Shown: positions 7,834-16,750 of the stretch, one piece after another
How the letters are laid out: each line of letters starts with the position of its first letter
Position numbering within the stretch: position 1 is the stretch's first letter
From: Paenibacillus sp.
GTDB lineage: Bacteria; Bacillota; Bacilli; Paenibacillales; YIM-B00363
NCBI RefSeq assembly: GCF_035645195.1
Contig: NZ_DASQNA010000045.1
Coordinates: 62,001 to 126,000, forward strand
DNA: 64,000 nucleotides
Direction of reading: 5' to 3'
Made by a program: the position numbers and the translations under genes
The notes under the pieces: model-generated
Seen by the model: only the letters and a program-made list of their open reading frames with translations
Databases searched by the model: none
What the model was told of the DNA's origin: nothing

Positions 7834-10119
7834 ATGAAGACGAAGCTGCTGACCGCGCTGAGAACCCATTACCGGAAAATCGCGGGGTATACCCTCACGG
7901 CCGCGCTGACGGGCGCCTTCATCGCCGTCATCAGCGTGCCTCCCGCCGAGCCGACCGCGCCGGTCGAGGCCGCGGCCGCGGAGGCGAAGCCGGAGCTGGA
8001 GCTGGACCGATTCGACGCGCCGGATTTGGCGCTCGAGAACGGACGATTCCGGCTGCGATTCGACGGAAGGTACGGCAGCGTGCACGTGACGGACAAAACG
8101 ACGGGCCGAACGTGGGACAGCGTGCCCGCGCTTGAGCAAACGGTGCCGCCGAACAATCAGCGGTACATCCGTTCTCCCGTGCACGTTCGGTACACCCAGG
8201 GCAAGGGAAATACCCAAACGTACCCGTTCAAAGAGCAGGGCGAGCTCAAGGCGGAGCTGTCCGAGGACGGGGAGCGCATCGTCGCGACGCTGACGCTGCC
8301 TTCGCTGGGCATCGGGTTCGACCTCGAGTACCGGCTCACCGACGACGGGCTGACGGTGACGATCCCGTATGACTCCGTGCGGGACGGCGTCGACAAGAAG
8401 CTCGTCTCGATCGAGGTGATGCCGTTCTTCGAGGCGGCGGCCGATACCGAACGAGGCGCGATCGTCGTACCGGACGGCTCCGGCGCGCTCATTCCTTTCC
8501 GGGAGGAGCATCCGCCGTACTTCGAAATCTACAGCGAGTTTATTTACGGCGGGGACCACGCGTTCCGGAAGAACGTGTACCAGAAGGTAACGCAGAACGA
8601 GCGGGAGCTGCTGAGCTACGGGCCGAGGGAGATGGCGGCGCTGCCCGTGTACGGCCTTTATAAGGAAGGGGAAAAGGCGTTCCTCGCCGTCGTGCAGGAC
8701 GGCGACGCCGACGCGAAAATCAACGCGACGCCGTCGGGGCTGCGCAATATCGCGATGTACCGGACCAGCGCGGAATTCATTTACCGAAACGACGACGTCG
8801 TGTTTCTCGGCAGCTCCGGGGAAATACCGCTGACGCTGAGCGACATGATCCCCGGCGACCGGTCGATCCGGTACATTCTGCTGCAGGACGACGAGGCGCA
8901 TTACGTCGGCATGGCCGCGGCGTACCGTCAATATTTAATCGACGCGAAGGGCGTGCGGCCGGTCGAAGACCAAGCGCCGGCGTACCAGCTGCGGCTGTTC
9001 GGCGGCGTGCTGCAGGACGAAATTTTGGGGCGGACGTACATCGGTATGACGACGTTCGCGCAGGCGAAAGCGATCGTCGAGAAGCTGCTCGAACGAGGCG
9101 TCCGTTCGATCGAATTGACGTACGAGGGGTGGAATGACGGCGGCCAGTTCGGCCATCAGCCCGCGCATCTGCCCGCCGATCGCCGGCTCGGCGGGTCCAA
9201 GGGGCTGAAGGCGCTGACGTCGTACGCGAAGGCGAACGGCATCGGTGTGTACTTGAAGACGAACTACGTGAAGCCGTTCCGCAAAAGCGGTGCGCTGAAA
9301 CAATCCGCCGACGCCATCCGGGGACTGAACAAGGAAGTGCTGAAGGTGTATAAGCCGTACGTCACGACGCGCCAAGCCTCCTACGAGCTGTACTACTTGC
9401 TGAAAGCGGACCGCGTGCTCGACCGGTACGTCGAGCGGGAGGCGCCCGCGTTCGCGGAACTTGGGGCGTCGGGGGTTCAGCTCGGCCTTATGGGCAGCAT
9501 GCTGTATTCCGATCCGGGATCGAAACGGCCGACGTACCGGGAAACGACGATGGACGCGTGGGTGCGTGCGATGGACGCCGCGCGGGCGGCGACCGGAAAG
9601 GCGGCGGTCGACTACGGCTTCGGGTATGCGTTGGGACACGTCGACCGGATCGACGACATTCCGATCGATTCGAGCCACTTCCTGTTCGAGGAGCGGTCGA
9701 TCCCGTTCTACCAAATCGCGATCCGCGGCCTCGTCCCGTACACCGCGAAGCCGTCGAACCTGCGGGACGACCCGCGGACCGAGTTTCTGCGGGCGATCGA
9801 ATACGGTGCGTTTCCCAGCTTCCTGCTGACGCATGAAGACCCGGTGAAGCTGAAACGGACGATGGTCGACGATTTGTTCAGCTCCCGCTTCGACCTGTGG
9901 GCGGAGCCGTCGATCGAGGAATACCGTCGGGTGCTTGAAGCGCTCGGGAAGGTGGAGGGGGAGCCGATCGCAGACCACGAGCAGCTTCGGCCCGGCGTCT
10001 TCCGGACGACGTACGGCAACGGCGTAGAGGTGATCGTGAACTATAACGGGGCGCCGGCGGAAGCGGGAGGCGTGTCCGTTCCGGCGTACGGTTTTGCGGT
10101 GAAGGAGGGATCCGCGTGA
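7834..10119 (+). CDS. DUF5696-type protein, putative membrane-anchored glycosidase-like enzyme
   Basis: The 761-residue protein starts at ATG 7834 after GAGGGGGG; ATG 7816 overlaps the previous stop and lacks a site of its own. A hydrophobic anchor or signal spans about residues 15-35. A beta-rich region at 60-350 (FRLRFDGRYGSVHVTDK, TTGRTWDSVP) is followed by a TIM-barrel-like region at about 400-700 with the acidic strand ends IELTYEGWNDGG and AVDYGFGYALGHVD. This layout is that of DUF5696 proteins, which resemble glycoside hydrolases but have no assigned activity that I know of. It lies between two permease pairs. Glycan cleavage or binding outside the cell is inferred. Confidence 0.7.
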   Translation: MKTKLLTALRTHYRKIAGYTLTAALTGAFIAVISVPPAEPTAPVEAAAAEAKPELELDRFDAPDLALENGRFRLRFDGRYGSVHVTDKTTGRTWDSVPALEQTVPPNNQRYIRSPVHVRYTQGKGNTQTYPFKEQGELKAELSEDGERIVATLTLPSLGIGFDLEYRLTDDGLTVTIPYDSVRDGVDKKLVSIEVMPFFEAAADTERGAIVVPDGSGALIPFREEHPPYFEIYSEFIYGGDHAFRKNVYQKVTQNERELLSYGPREMAALPVYGLYKEGEKAFLAVVQDGDADAKINATPSGLRNIAMYRTSAEFIYRNDDVVFLGSSGEIPLTLSDMIPGDRSIRYILLQDDEAHYVGMAAAYRQYLIDAKGVRPVEDQAPAYQLRLFGGVLQDEILGRTYIGMTTFAQAKAIVEKLLERGVRSIELTYEGWNDGGQFGHQPAHLPADRRLGGSKGLKALTSYAKANGIGVYLKTNYVKPFRKSGALKQSADAIRGLNKEVLKVYKPYVTTRQASYELYYLLKADRVLDRYVEREAPAFAELGASGVQLGLMGSMLYSDPGSKRPTYRETTMDAWVRAMDAARAATGKAAVDYGFGYALGHVDRIDDIPIDSSHFLFEERSIPFYQIAIRGLVPYTAKPSNLRDDPRTEFLRAIEYGAFPSFLLTHEDPVKLKRTMVDDLFSSRFDLWAEPSIEEYRRVLEALGKVEGEPIADHEQLRPGVFRTTYGNGVEVIVNYNGAPAEAGGVSVPAYGFAVKEGSA

Positions 10120-10997
10120 GGAAAACCACGAAGCTGTCGATGCGCGCGCGGCACGTGCTGGAAGGATACTCCTTCATCTCCCTGTGGGTTGTCGGATTTT
10201 TGCTCTTCTTGGCGGTTCCGTTCGGCCAATCGCTCTATTATTCGTTCAATCAAATGCAGCTCACCAATCAAGGGCTGGTCGCGACGTACAACGGCATCCA
10301 GTATTACCGGGAGGCGTTCACGCTCGACGTCGAGTTCGTACCGAAGCTGCTGTCGACGGTGACGACGATGGTCGTGCACGTCCCGCTCATCATCGTGTTC
10401 GCCATGTTCAGCGCTCTGCTGCTGAACCGGCCGTTCCGAGGGCGGATGGCGTTTCGGTCCATCTTCTTCCTGCCGGTCATCATCGCCTCGGGCACGGTGC
10501 TGCAGAAACTGCTCGACCAGGGGGCGGCGACGCTTCCGATTTTCGTGCAGTACGATTTGGCCCGTATCCTGAGCCAATACGTGCCGGGAGAGGTGCTGCT
10601 GCCGCTTCTGCGCATGGCGGATTCGCTTACGCTCGTCATGTGGGACTCGGGCGTGCAAATTTTGATCTTCCTCGCGGGACTGCAGTCGATCTCGCCCTCG
10701 TTGTACGAGGCGGCCAAGTGCGACGGGGCGACGCCGTGGGAGAGCTTTTGGAAAATTACGTTTCCGATGATCACGCCGATGATTCTGGTCAACATTTTGT
10801 TCAGCATCGTCAATTCGTTCACGAAGGTGAACAACGCCGTCATGGAATACATTCACGCCGTGGCGTTCAAAGAGAACAACTACGGGTACGGCGCCGCCTT
10901 GGGCTGGATTTACTTCGCCATCATTTTCGCGGTTATTTTGCTCGTGATGCTGTTGTTTCGGCGGATGGAAAATCCGTACATTCGGGAAGGCAGGTGA
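10116..10997 (+). CDS. CUT1 ABC transporter permease (MalF type), second pair
   Basis: This 293-residue six-helix permease starts at GTG 10116, six bases after GAAGGAGGG and overlapping the previous stop by four bases. The EAA loop is EAAKCDGATPWESFWKI near residue 195. It opens the second permease pair of this block, which goes with the binding protein at 12135. The tight overlap places it in the same operon as the DUF5696 gene. Confidence 0.9.
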   Translation: MRKTTKLSMRARHVLEGYSFISLWVVGFLLFLAVPFGQSLYYSFNQMQLTNQGLVATYNGIQYYREAFTLDVEFVPKLLSTVTTMVVHVPLIIVFAMFSALLLNRPFRGRMAFRSIFFLPVIIASGTVLQKLLDQGAATLPIFVQYDLARILSQYVPGEVLLPLLRMADSLTLVMWDSGVQILIFLAGLQSISPSLYEAAKCDGATPWESFWKITFPMITPMILVNILFSIVNSFTKVNNAVMEYIHAVAFKENNYGYGAALGWIYFAIIFAVILLVMLLFRRMENPYIREGR

Positions 10998-11002
10998 ACC
11001 GT

Positions 11003-12004
11003 ATGTCAGTGGAGCGAGTACGAACCGACGCGGCGCCCATGGAGGATACGCTGGAGCGGATCGGAGCGAAAACAAGCGTCTTCTTGCGGTCGAAAACGGC
11101 GCGCCGCGCCCGCGAAGCCGCCGGGCTGACGCTGCACTATACCGTGCTGCTTAGTTTATCGTTCGTTTTCATTTACCCGATGCTGTACATCGTCAGCCAG
11201 TCGTTCATGCAGGTCGAGGACATTACGGACGCCACCGTGCAGTGGATTCCGAAGACGCTTTCTTTCGAGCATTACCGGTTCGCCTTCCACAAAATGGAGT
11301 ATTGGCACAGCTTCGGCAACAGCGCGACGGCCGCGCTGCTCGCGGCGGCCGCGCAAATCTTCAGCTGCTCCATCGTCGGGTACGGTTTCGCCCGCTACCG
11401 GTTCCCGGGTCATTCGCTCCTGCTTGCGCTCGTGCTGTTCGCGTTCCTCGTGCCGCCGCAGACGATCGTCATTCCGCTGTTCATTTTCTTCGGGGAGCTC
11501 AACTGGCTGAACACGTCGCTGCCGATCGTCGTGCCGGGGCTGTTCGGCCAAGGGCTGCGCGGCGCGCTGTTCGTGCTCATCTTCATGCAGTTTTTCCGCG
11601 GCCTGCCTCACCAGCTGGAGGAAGCGGCCCGCATCGACGGCGCCGGCGCGTATCGCACGTTTTTCCAAATTATGCTGCCGCTCGCGGGTCCCGCGCTGCT
11701 CGTCGTATTCCTGTTCTCCACCGTCTGGCATTGGAACGACGTCTTCGAGCCGAACTTGTACTACATGGTGCAGCAGCATTTCAATTTGCCGCAGCAGCTG
11801 GCGATTTTGGACACGGAAGGCGTGTTCCGCGTCCAGCAGGCCAAGATGCTGTCCGGCGGCCGGACGCTCGGCTCCGTGCCGACCAACTTCAACCGGAATA
11901 TGGCTGGGGCGCTGATTACGATCTTGCCGCTGATCCTGCTTTACGGATTCGCGCAGCGTTACTTCATCGAAAGCGTCGAGCGGACCGGCATCGCGGGCGA
12001 ATGA
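11003..12004 (+). CDS. CUT1 ABC transporter permease (MalG type), second pair
   Basis: The 333-residue product has a longer cytoplasmic N-terminus (about 40 residues, charged) before six helices. The EAA loop reads EEAARIDGAGAYRTFFQI. I chose ATG 11003, five bases after AGGTGA; a GTG at 10994 lies inside that site. It is the partner of the permease ending at 10997. Confidence 0.9.
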   Translation: MSVERVRTDAAPMEDTLERIGAKTSVFLRSKTARRAREAAGLTLHYTVLLSLSFVFIYPMLYIVSQSFMQVEDITDATVQWIPKTLSFEHYRFAFHKMEYWHSFGNSATAALLAAAAQIFSCSIVGYGFARYRFPGHSLLLALVLFAFLVPPQTIVIPLFIFFGELNWLNTSLPIVVPGLFGQGLRGALFVLIFMQFFRGLPHQLEEAARIDGAGAYRTFFQIMLPLAGPALLVVFLFSTVWHWNDVFEPNLYYMVQQHFNLPQQLAILDTEGVFRVQQAKMLSGGRTLGSVPTNFNRNMAGALITILPLILLYGFAQRYFIESVERTGIAGE

Positions 12005-12134
12005 CGAAGCCGAACCGCCGAACCGTCAAACCGCTGGAAGGAGCGTGATGCCTATCGACGCGTGAATCGTTGCCGGCGCAGGATTTTTCAAGGGAACACC
12101 AACCTAAAAATCCATAAAAAGGTGGTTGTCGAAT

Positions 12135-13577
12135 ATGAGAAAACGGTTTTCGGCATCTTGGATCGCGCTGCTTGCGTTCGCGATGTTGGTCGCTGCTTGC
12201 AACGGCGGCGGAGGGGGCGCGGTCGAACCGACGGAACCGGCGGATGCGGGAAAGCCCGCGGAGCAAACGGCGGAGCAGCCCGCGGGGGGAGGGTCCGGCG
12301 AAGGCAAAACCGAACCGGCGGCTGGAGGATCCGGCGGGGCGCTCGACCATAACACGTTCACGCCGGCGCTGCCGACGGACACGAAAGGCAAGCTCACCTT
12401 GTGGGCCGCGTGGCCGCTGGACTCTTGGATCGGGTTCATGAATTCGGTGTACCCGAACGTGGAGGTAGAGCTCGTCGTCATGGACGAAATCGAAGGCAAG
12501 CTGAAGACGGCGCTCGCCGCCGGATCCGGCGCGCCCGACATCGCGTTCTTGGACGGCGGGTTGATGGGCAATTACAACACGATCGACGGTTTCGAGGATT
12601 TGCTGCAGCCTCCTTATAACGCCGGCATTTACGAGGGATTTTTCCCTCCTTCCGTATGGCAGCGCTTCATGTCGCTGGACGGCAAGAAGCTGATCTCCAT
12701 CGCGACGGATACCGCTCCCGCCGTTACGTTTTACCGCGCGGACATCATGGAAGAGAACGGGTACCCGACGGATCCGCTGGAGCTCGGACAATATATCGCG
12801 GATCCGGATAACTTCATCGCCATGGCGAAAACGCTGCAGGCGCAGGACAAATATTTGATCCAATGGGACACGGAGCCGCTGACGATTTACACGTTCGGCA
12901 TCGGATTTTTCAACCGTCAGCTGGAATGGCAGCGCAACACCGACCAATTTGTCAAAGGGTTTGATCTCGCCAAACGGTTCCGGCAGGAAAAATTGGCGTC
13001 GAACATCGATTTCTGGTCGGACGAAGGGACGCAGGCGCTCGCGTCCGGCAAGACGGCGATGACGTTCCTCGGCAACTGGGGCGTGGAGGAAATTCGCAAC
13101 AAAGCTCCGGAAACCGAAGGCGCATGGCGCGCGACGAACCTTCCGTTCGGCGCGTACGGCGGATGGGGCGGCGCGTCGCTCGGCATTACGACTCAGAGCC
13201 AAAACAAGGAGCTCGCATGGGAGTTTATCCGCTTGATTCTTTTGAACAACGTGTTTGCGAACAAAGAGAATATTCAGTACGGCGGCACGCCGGCGTTCTT
13301 GCCCGCCTATGAACTGCTTCAAGAGGTGGAGACGCCGAACGCGTTCCTCGGCGGCCAGAAGACCGGAACGATGTATATGGATCTCATTCAAAAAATTCCG
13401 GAGTCGATCTCCACGCCGCTCGACGGGAAAGCGCAGGAAATTTGGGACAAAGGCATACAAGAGGCGCTCGAGAAAAATATCGACTCCAAAACGGCGCTGC
13501 AAAACATACAAGACGAGGTGGAACGCGTGTTGGGGCCGGACATCGAAGCGCTGAAGAAGCAAATCGGAGCCCAGTAA
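12135..13577 (+). CDS. Extracellular solute-binding lipoprotein (family 1)
   Basis: The 480-residue protein has a lipoprotein signal with the lipobox LVAAC (Cys22), followed by a Gly/Pro/Glu-rich linker to about residue 70. The rest is a family 1 sugar-binding fold (KLTLWAAWPLDSW, YRADIMEENGYP, KTAMTFLGNWG). The start is ATG 12135, after AAAGGTGG. It follows the second permease pair and probably feeds it. A long stem-loop lies behind the gene (13611-13642). Confidence 0.9.
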   Translation: MRKRFSASWIALLAFAMLVAACNGGGGGAVEPTEPADAGKPAEQTAEQPAGGGSGEGKTEPAAGGSGGALDHNTFTPALPTDTKGKLTLWAAWPLDSWIGFMNSVYPNVEVELVVMDEIEGKLKTALAAGSGAPDIAFLDGGLMGNYNTIDGFEDLLQPPYNAGIYEGFFPPSVWQRFMSLDGKKLISIATDTAPAVTFYRADIMEENGYPTDPLELGQYIADPDNFIAMAKTLQAQDKYLIQWDTEPLTIYTFGIGFFNRQLEWQRNTDQFVKGFDLAKRFRQEKLASNIDFWSDEGTQALASGKTAMTFLGNWGVEEIRNKAPETEGAWRATNLPFGAYGGWGGASLGITTQSQNKELAWEFIRLILLNNVFANKENIQYGGTPAFLPAYELLQEVETPNAFLGGQKTGTMYMDLIQKIPESISTPLDGKAQEIWDKGIQEALEKNIDSKTALQNIQDEVERVLGPDIEALKKQIGAQ

Positions 13578-13610
13578 TAGGTTGATCCGTACGTCGAACA
13601 TTCGCATCCC

Positions 13611-13642
13611 AGCCGGACCCGCCCTGCTCGGGGCGGTTCCGG
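13611..13642 (+). terminator. Intercistronic stem-loop behind the binding-protein gene
   Basis: Two 13-base arms (GCCGGACCCGCCC and GGGCGGTTCCGGC) pair with one mismatch around a six-base loop. There is no T-run, so it more likely limits read-through or protects the upstream mRNA end than stops all transcription. Confidence 0.5.
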
Positions 13643-13664
13643 CCGATTCCAAGGGGGGACTGCC

Positions 13665-14666
13665 ATGCTGAATTGGGGCGTGCTCGGCTGCGCGGCGATC
13701 GCCGAGCAGCATGTGATCCGCGCCATCGGGCAATCGGCGAACGGAAGGGTGCTCGCCGTCGCCAGCCGCGACGCCGAGCGGGCGAGGGCGGCTGCCGAAC
13801 GGCACGGCGTGCCGCGCCATTACGGCAGCTACGAGGCGCTGCTCCGCGATCCTGACGTCGACGCGGTATACATTCCGCTGCCGAACCATCTGCACTGCGA
13901 ATGGACGATCCGCGCGGCGTTTGCCGGGAAACACGTGCTGTGCGAGAAGCCGTTCGCGATGAACGCGGACGAAGCGGCGAGGATGGCGCAGGCGTGCCGG
14001 GACGCGAACGTGACGCTGGCGGAGGCGTTCATGTACCGTCACCACCCGCGGTATGCCCGCGCGCGGGAGCTGATCGCCGCGGGGGCGATCGGCGACGTTC
14101 GCGGCGTCGCGGCTTGGTTCACGTTCGACCTGTCCGGCCGAGGCGACGACATCCGGTTCCGCCCCGAGCTGGGCGGCGGGTCGGTGTACGACAACGGCTG
14201 CTACGCCGTGAGCGGAGCGAGGCTTGCGCTCGGCGCGGAGCCCGAAGCGGTCACGGCGCACGCGTACCGGTCCGAGCGGCACGGCGGCGTCGATATGATG
14301 AACGCGGCGCTGTTGGAGTTTCCAGGCGGCGTCGGCGCCACGCTGCAGTTCGGCATGTGGTGCGACGGGCGCAATGAAATCCAGGTGCTCGGGAGCCGGG
14401 GGAGCATCGTCATTCCAGAAGCGTTCTACTACGACCCGCCGGCGGCGCTCCGCTTGATCGTGCGCAGCGAGGGGCGGACGGCGGAGGAAACGTTCGCGCC
14501 GGCGGACCATTACGTCCTGCAGGTCGAATCGTTCGCGGACAGCGTGCTGGGAGGCGCCGCTCCCGCGTTCGGCCCTCGCGACGCCGTCGCGAATATGCGC
14601 GTCTTGGATGCGATACGGGCGTCTTCCCGCAGCCGCGCGCGGATCTCGCTTCTTGGGAGCGACTAA
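13665..14666 (+). CDS. Gfo/Idh/MocA-family NAD(P)-dependent oxidoreductase
   Basis: The 333-residue protein begins with a Rossmann fold (GVLGCAAIAEQH) and carries the family EKP motif in CEKPFAMNADE around residues 94-97. Members oxidise or reduce sugars, inositols or related diols. The closest shape is the glucose-fructose oxidoreductase/dihydrodiol dehydrogenase subgroup. The gene follows the second transporter of block A, 87 bp behind its binding protein, and precedes a PhyH gene. The substrate is unknown. Confidence 0.88.
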   Translation: MLNWGVLGCAAIAEQHVIRAIGQSANGRVLAVASRDAERARAAAERHGVPRHYGSYEALLRDPDVDAVYIPLPNHLHCEWTIRAAFAGKHVLCEKPFAMNADEAARMAQACRDANVTLAEAFMYRHHPRYARARELIAAGAIGDVRGVAAWFTFDLSGRGDDIRFRPELGGGSVYDNGCYAVSGARLALGAEPEAVTAHAYRSERHGGVDMMNAALLEFPGGVGATLQFGMWCDGRNEIQVLGSRGSIVIPEAFYYDPPAALRLIVRSEGRTAEETFAPADHYVLQVESFADSVLGGAAPAFGPRDAVANMRVLDAIRASSRSRARISLLGSD

Positions 14667-14719
14667 CGAGGCCCCGCGAGGCCTGGCGGGATAGGGAATA
14701 GGAAAGGGGAAGGGAACGG

Positions 14720-15613
14720 ATGCCGCTCAACGAATTAAGCGAAGCTCAAGTCGAGCAGTTCATGGAGAAGGGCTGGGTAAAGCTGGAGCAGGCGTATTCG
14801 GTCGAAGCCGCGCTGGCGGCTAAGGCGTACGTGTGGAGCCAAGTCGAAAAGCGGGGCGTCCGCCGGGACGACCCGTCGACGTGGACGCAGCCGATCTTGC
14901 GGATGAACGAAAATTACGACACGCCGGAGTTTCGCGCCTGCCAGACCGAACGGCTGCGCGGCGCGATTGAGGATTTGATCGGCGCCGGGCAGTGGGCGTT
15001 CCGGGACCGTCCGATCTATTGGGGCTGGTGGCCGGTCAATTTCCATCTGGGGGCCGACAAGCCGTGGGACGTGCCGACCGAGGCGTGGCATATCGACGGC
15101 ATTCACCATCCTCAATATATCGACAGTCCGGAACAGGGGCTGCTGCTGCTCTGCCTGTTTTCCGACATTCGGGAGCGGGGCGGGGGCACGCTCGTCGTAG
15201 AAGGGTCGCACCGCATCGTCGCCCGCATTCTCCGCGACCATCCCGAAGGGCTCGCCGTGAAGGACGTGAACGAGCTCGCGAAGCGGCACCCGTACTTGGC
15301 GGAGCTGACGGGGCGCGCTCCGCTACCGGACGGGGCGTCGCGCATCGAACGGTTCATGAACCGGGACACCGTCGACGAAACGGGCGTCCGGCTGCGCGTC
15401 GTCGAGACGACGGGCGGCCCGGGCGACGTCATTATCGGGCATCCGTTTTTGTTCCACGCCGCGTCCCAGAACCATTCGGGGATCCCGCGGTTTATGTGCA
15501 ACAATCAAGCGCCGCTGAAAGAGAAAATCAAGCTGCGTCGGCAAGCCGGCGATACGCATACGCCGCTCGAGCGGTCGATTCTTCGGGCGATCGGAGCGGA
15601 ACCGGCCGGCTGA
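14720..15613 (+). CDS. Phytanoyl-CoA dioxygenase (PhyH) family protein
   Basis: This 297-residue protein shows the Fe(II)/2-oxoglutarate facial triad: HID in EAWHIDGIHHPQY and a distal histidine in GHPFLFHAASQNHSG, followed by an arginine for 2-oxoglutarate. A good AAGGGAACGG site precedes ATG 14720. It closes block A. PhyH proteins hydroxylate very diverse small molecules; here a sugar-related substrate is only inferred from the neighbours. Confidence 0.83.
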   Translation: MPLNELSEAQVEQFMEKGWVKLEQAYSVEAALAAKAYVWSQVEKRGVRRDDPSTWTQPILRMNENYDTPEFRACQTERLRGAIEDLIGAGQWAFRDRPIYWGWWPVNFHLGADKPWDVPTEAWHIDGIHHPQYIDSPEQGLLLLCLFSDIRERGGGTLVVEGSHRIVARILRDHPEGLAVKDVNELAKRHPYLAELTGRAPLPDGASRIERFMNRDTVDETGVRLRVVETTGGPGDVIIGHPFLFHAASQNHSGIPRFMCNNQAPLKEKIKLRRQAGDTHTPLERSILRAIGAEPAG

Positions 15614-15679
15614 CGCGGAACGGAGCGAAACGGCGCCATGACGGCGATGGATGCTGACGGGAAAAGGCAGGTGGGTGCA

Positions 15680-16750
15680 ATGAAGATTACGATCAAGGAA
15701 GTGGCGAAGGAAGCGGGCGTGTCCATCGCGACCGTCTCCCGCGTGCTGAACGGCAAGGACGGCATCAAACCGGCCACGAAGGATCGAGTGGAGAAGGCGA
15801 TCATGAAGTACAACTTCTCACCGGATCAGATCGCTCGGTCCATGATCGTAAAGGAGTCCAAAACCATAGGCTTGCTGGTCCCGCAGCTGTCCAACGAATA
15901 TTGGGCCACTTTGGCGGAGGTCGTCGAGGAAGCGCTGTGGATGCAAGGATACACGCTGCTGCTGTGCACGTCGTCGACGCGCGAGGACAGCCTTCAGAAG
16001 GAGAAAGCGGCGATCCACTCGTTCATCCAGAGGAAGGTCGACGGCATTATTTACAGCACCTCCAGCGGCCTCAACGCATCGTTCCAAGCGTTCACCGAAC
16101 AAATCAAGCAGTACGGCCTGCCGATCATCGCCTTCGACCAAAAAATCCAGGGCATGAGTCAAATCTACGGAGATCATCTGCAGGGGGCGATGGATGCGGT
16201 CAAACATCTCATCCAGCTCGGGCATCGGGACATCGCGTATATCGGCGGGCCGCTCGTCAGCCCCGAACGGGAGCTCGGATACCGGAACGCGCATACGATC
16301 CACGGCCTTGCCGTCGACGAGGAGCTGATTATAAGGGGCGAGCCGTCCTTCCAGTTCGGCAGCCGCGCCGTCCGCCGGCTGCTCGCGGCGGGGAAACGGT
16401 TCACCGGGCTGTTCTGCGGCAACGATCTCATCGCGCTCGGCGCCCTTCAGGCGCTCGAAGCGGAAGGATGGCGCGTCCCGGAGGACGTCGCGGTCGTCGG
16501 CTACGACGACATCCATATGGCCGGTTTGGCGAGGCCCGCGCTTACGACGGTGCGCCAGCCGGTCGAGGAGATGGGGCGGACGATCGTCGAGCGATTGTTG
16601 CAAGCCATCGAAACCGGCAACGCCCCGCAGCAGAATTGCCATCTTGTGTTTCCTATGACGCTCGTCGTCCGGGACAGCTGCGGGGCGCGAGCCCTTCATT
16701 CCCAACCGGTTGCGGATGATCCTATCGACAAAAGGAGAGACGATCCATGA
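15680..16750 (+). CDS. LacI-family transcriptional regulator
   Basis: The 356-residue product has the LacI helix-turn-helix at residues 2-25 (ITIKEVAKEAGVSIATVSRV) with the hinge that follows, then a periplasmic-binding-like effector domain with the typical VPEDVAVVGYDDI segment. ATG 15680 follows an AGGTGGG site; an in-frame ATG at 15638 would add 14 residues ahead of the HTH and is unlikely. Its stop overlaps the start of the next gene (ATGA), so it belongs to the operon it probably controls. Confidence 0.92.
   Translation: MKITIKEVAKEAGVSIATVSRVLNGKDGIKPATKDRVEKAIMKYNFSPDQIARSMIVKESKTIGLLVPQLSNEYWATLAEVVEEALWMQGYTLLLCTSSTREDSLQKEKAAIHSFIQRKVDGIIYSTSSGLNASFQAFTEQIKQYGLPIIAFDQKIQGMSQIYGDHLQGAMDAVKHLIQLGHRDIAYIGGPLVSPERELGYRNAHTIHGLAVDEELIIRGEPSFQFGSRAVRRLLAAGKRFTGLFCGNDLIALGALQALEAEGWRVPEDVAVVGYDDIHMAGLARPALTTVRQPVEEMGRTIVERLLQAIETGNAPQQNCHLVFPMTLVVRDSCGARALHSQPVADDPIDKRRDDP

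Noticed and set aside
11964-14510. A long open frame on the minus strand (848 codons) opposite the binding protein and oxidoreductase genes.
   Set aside because: It is very rich in Arg, has no ribosome site or recognisable domain, and lies opposite well-supported genes. GC-rich codon use on the plus strand keeps antisense frames open.
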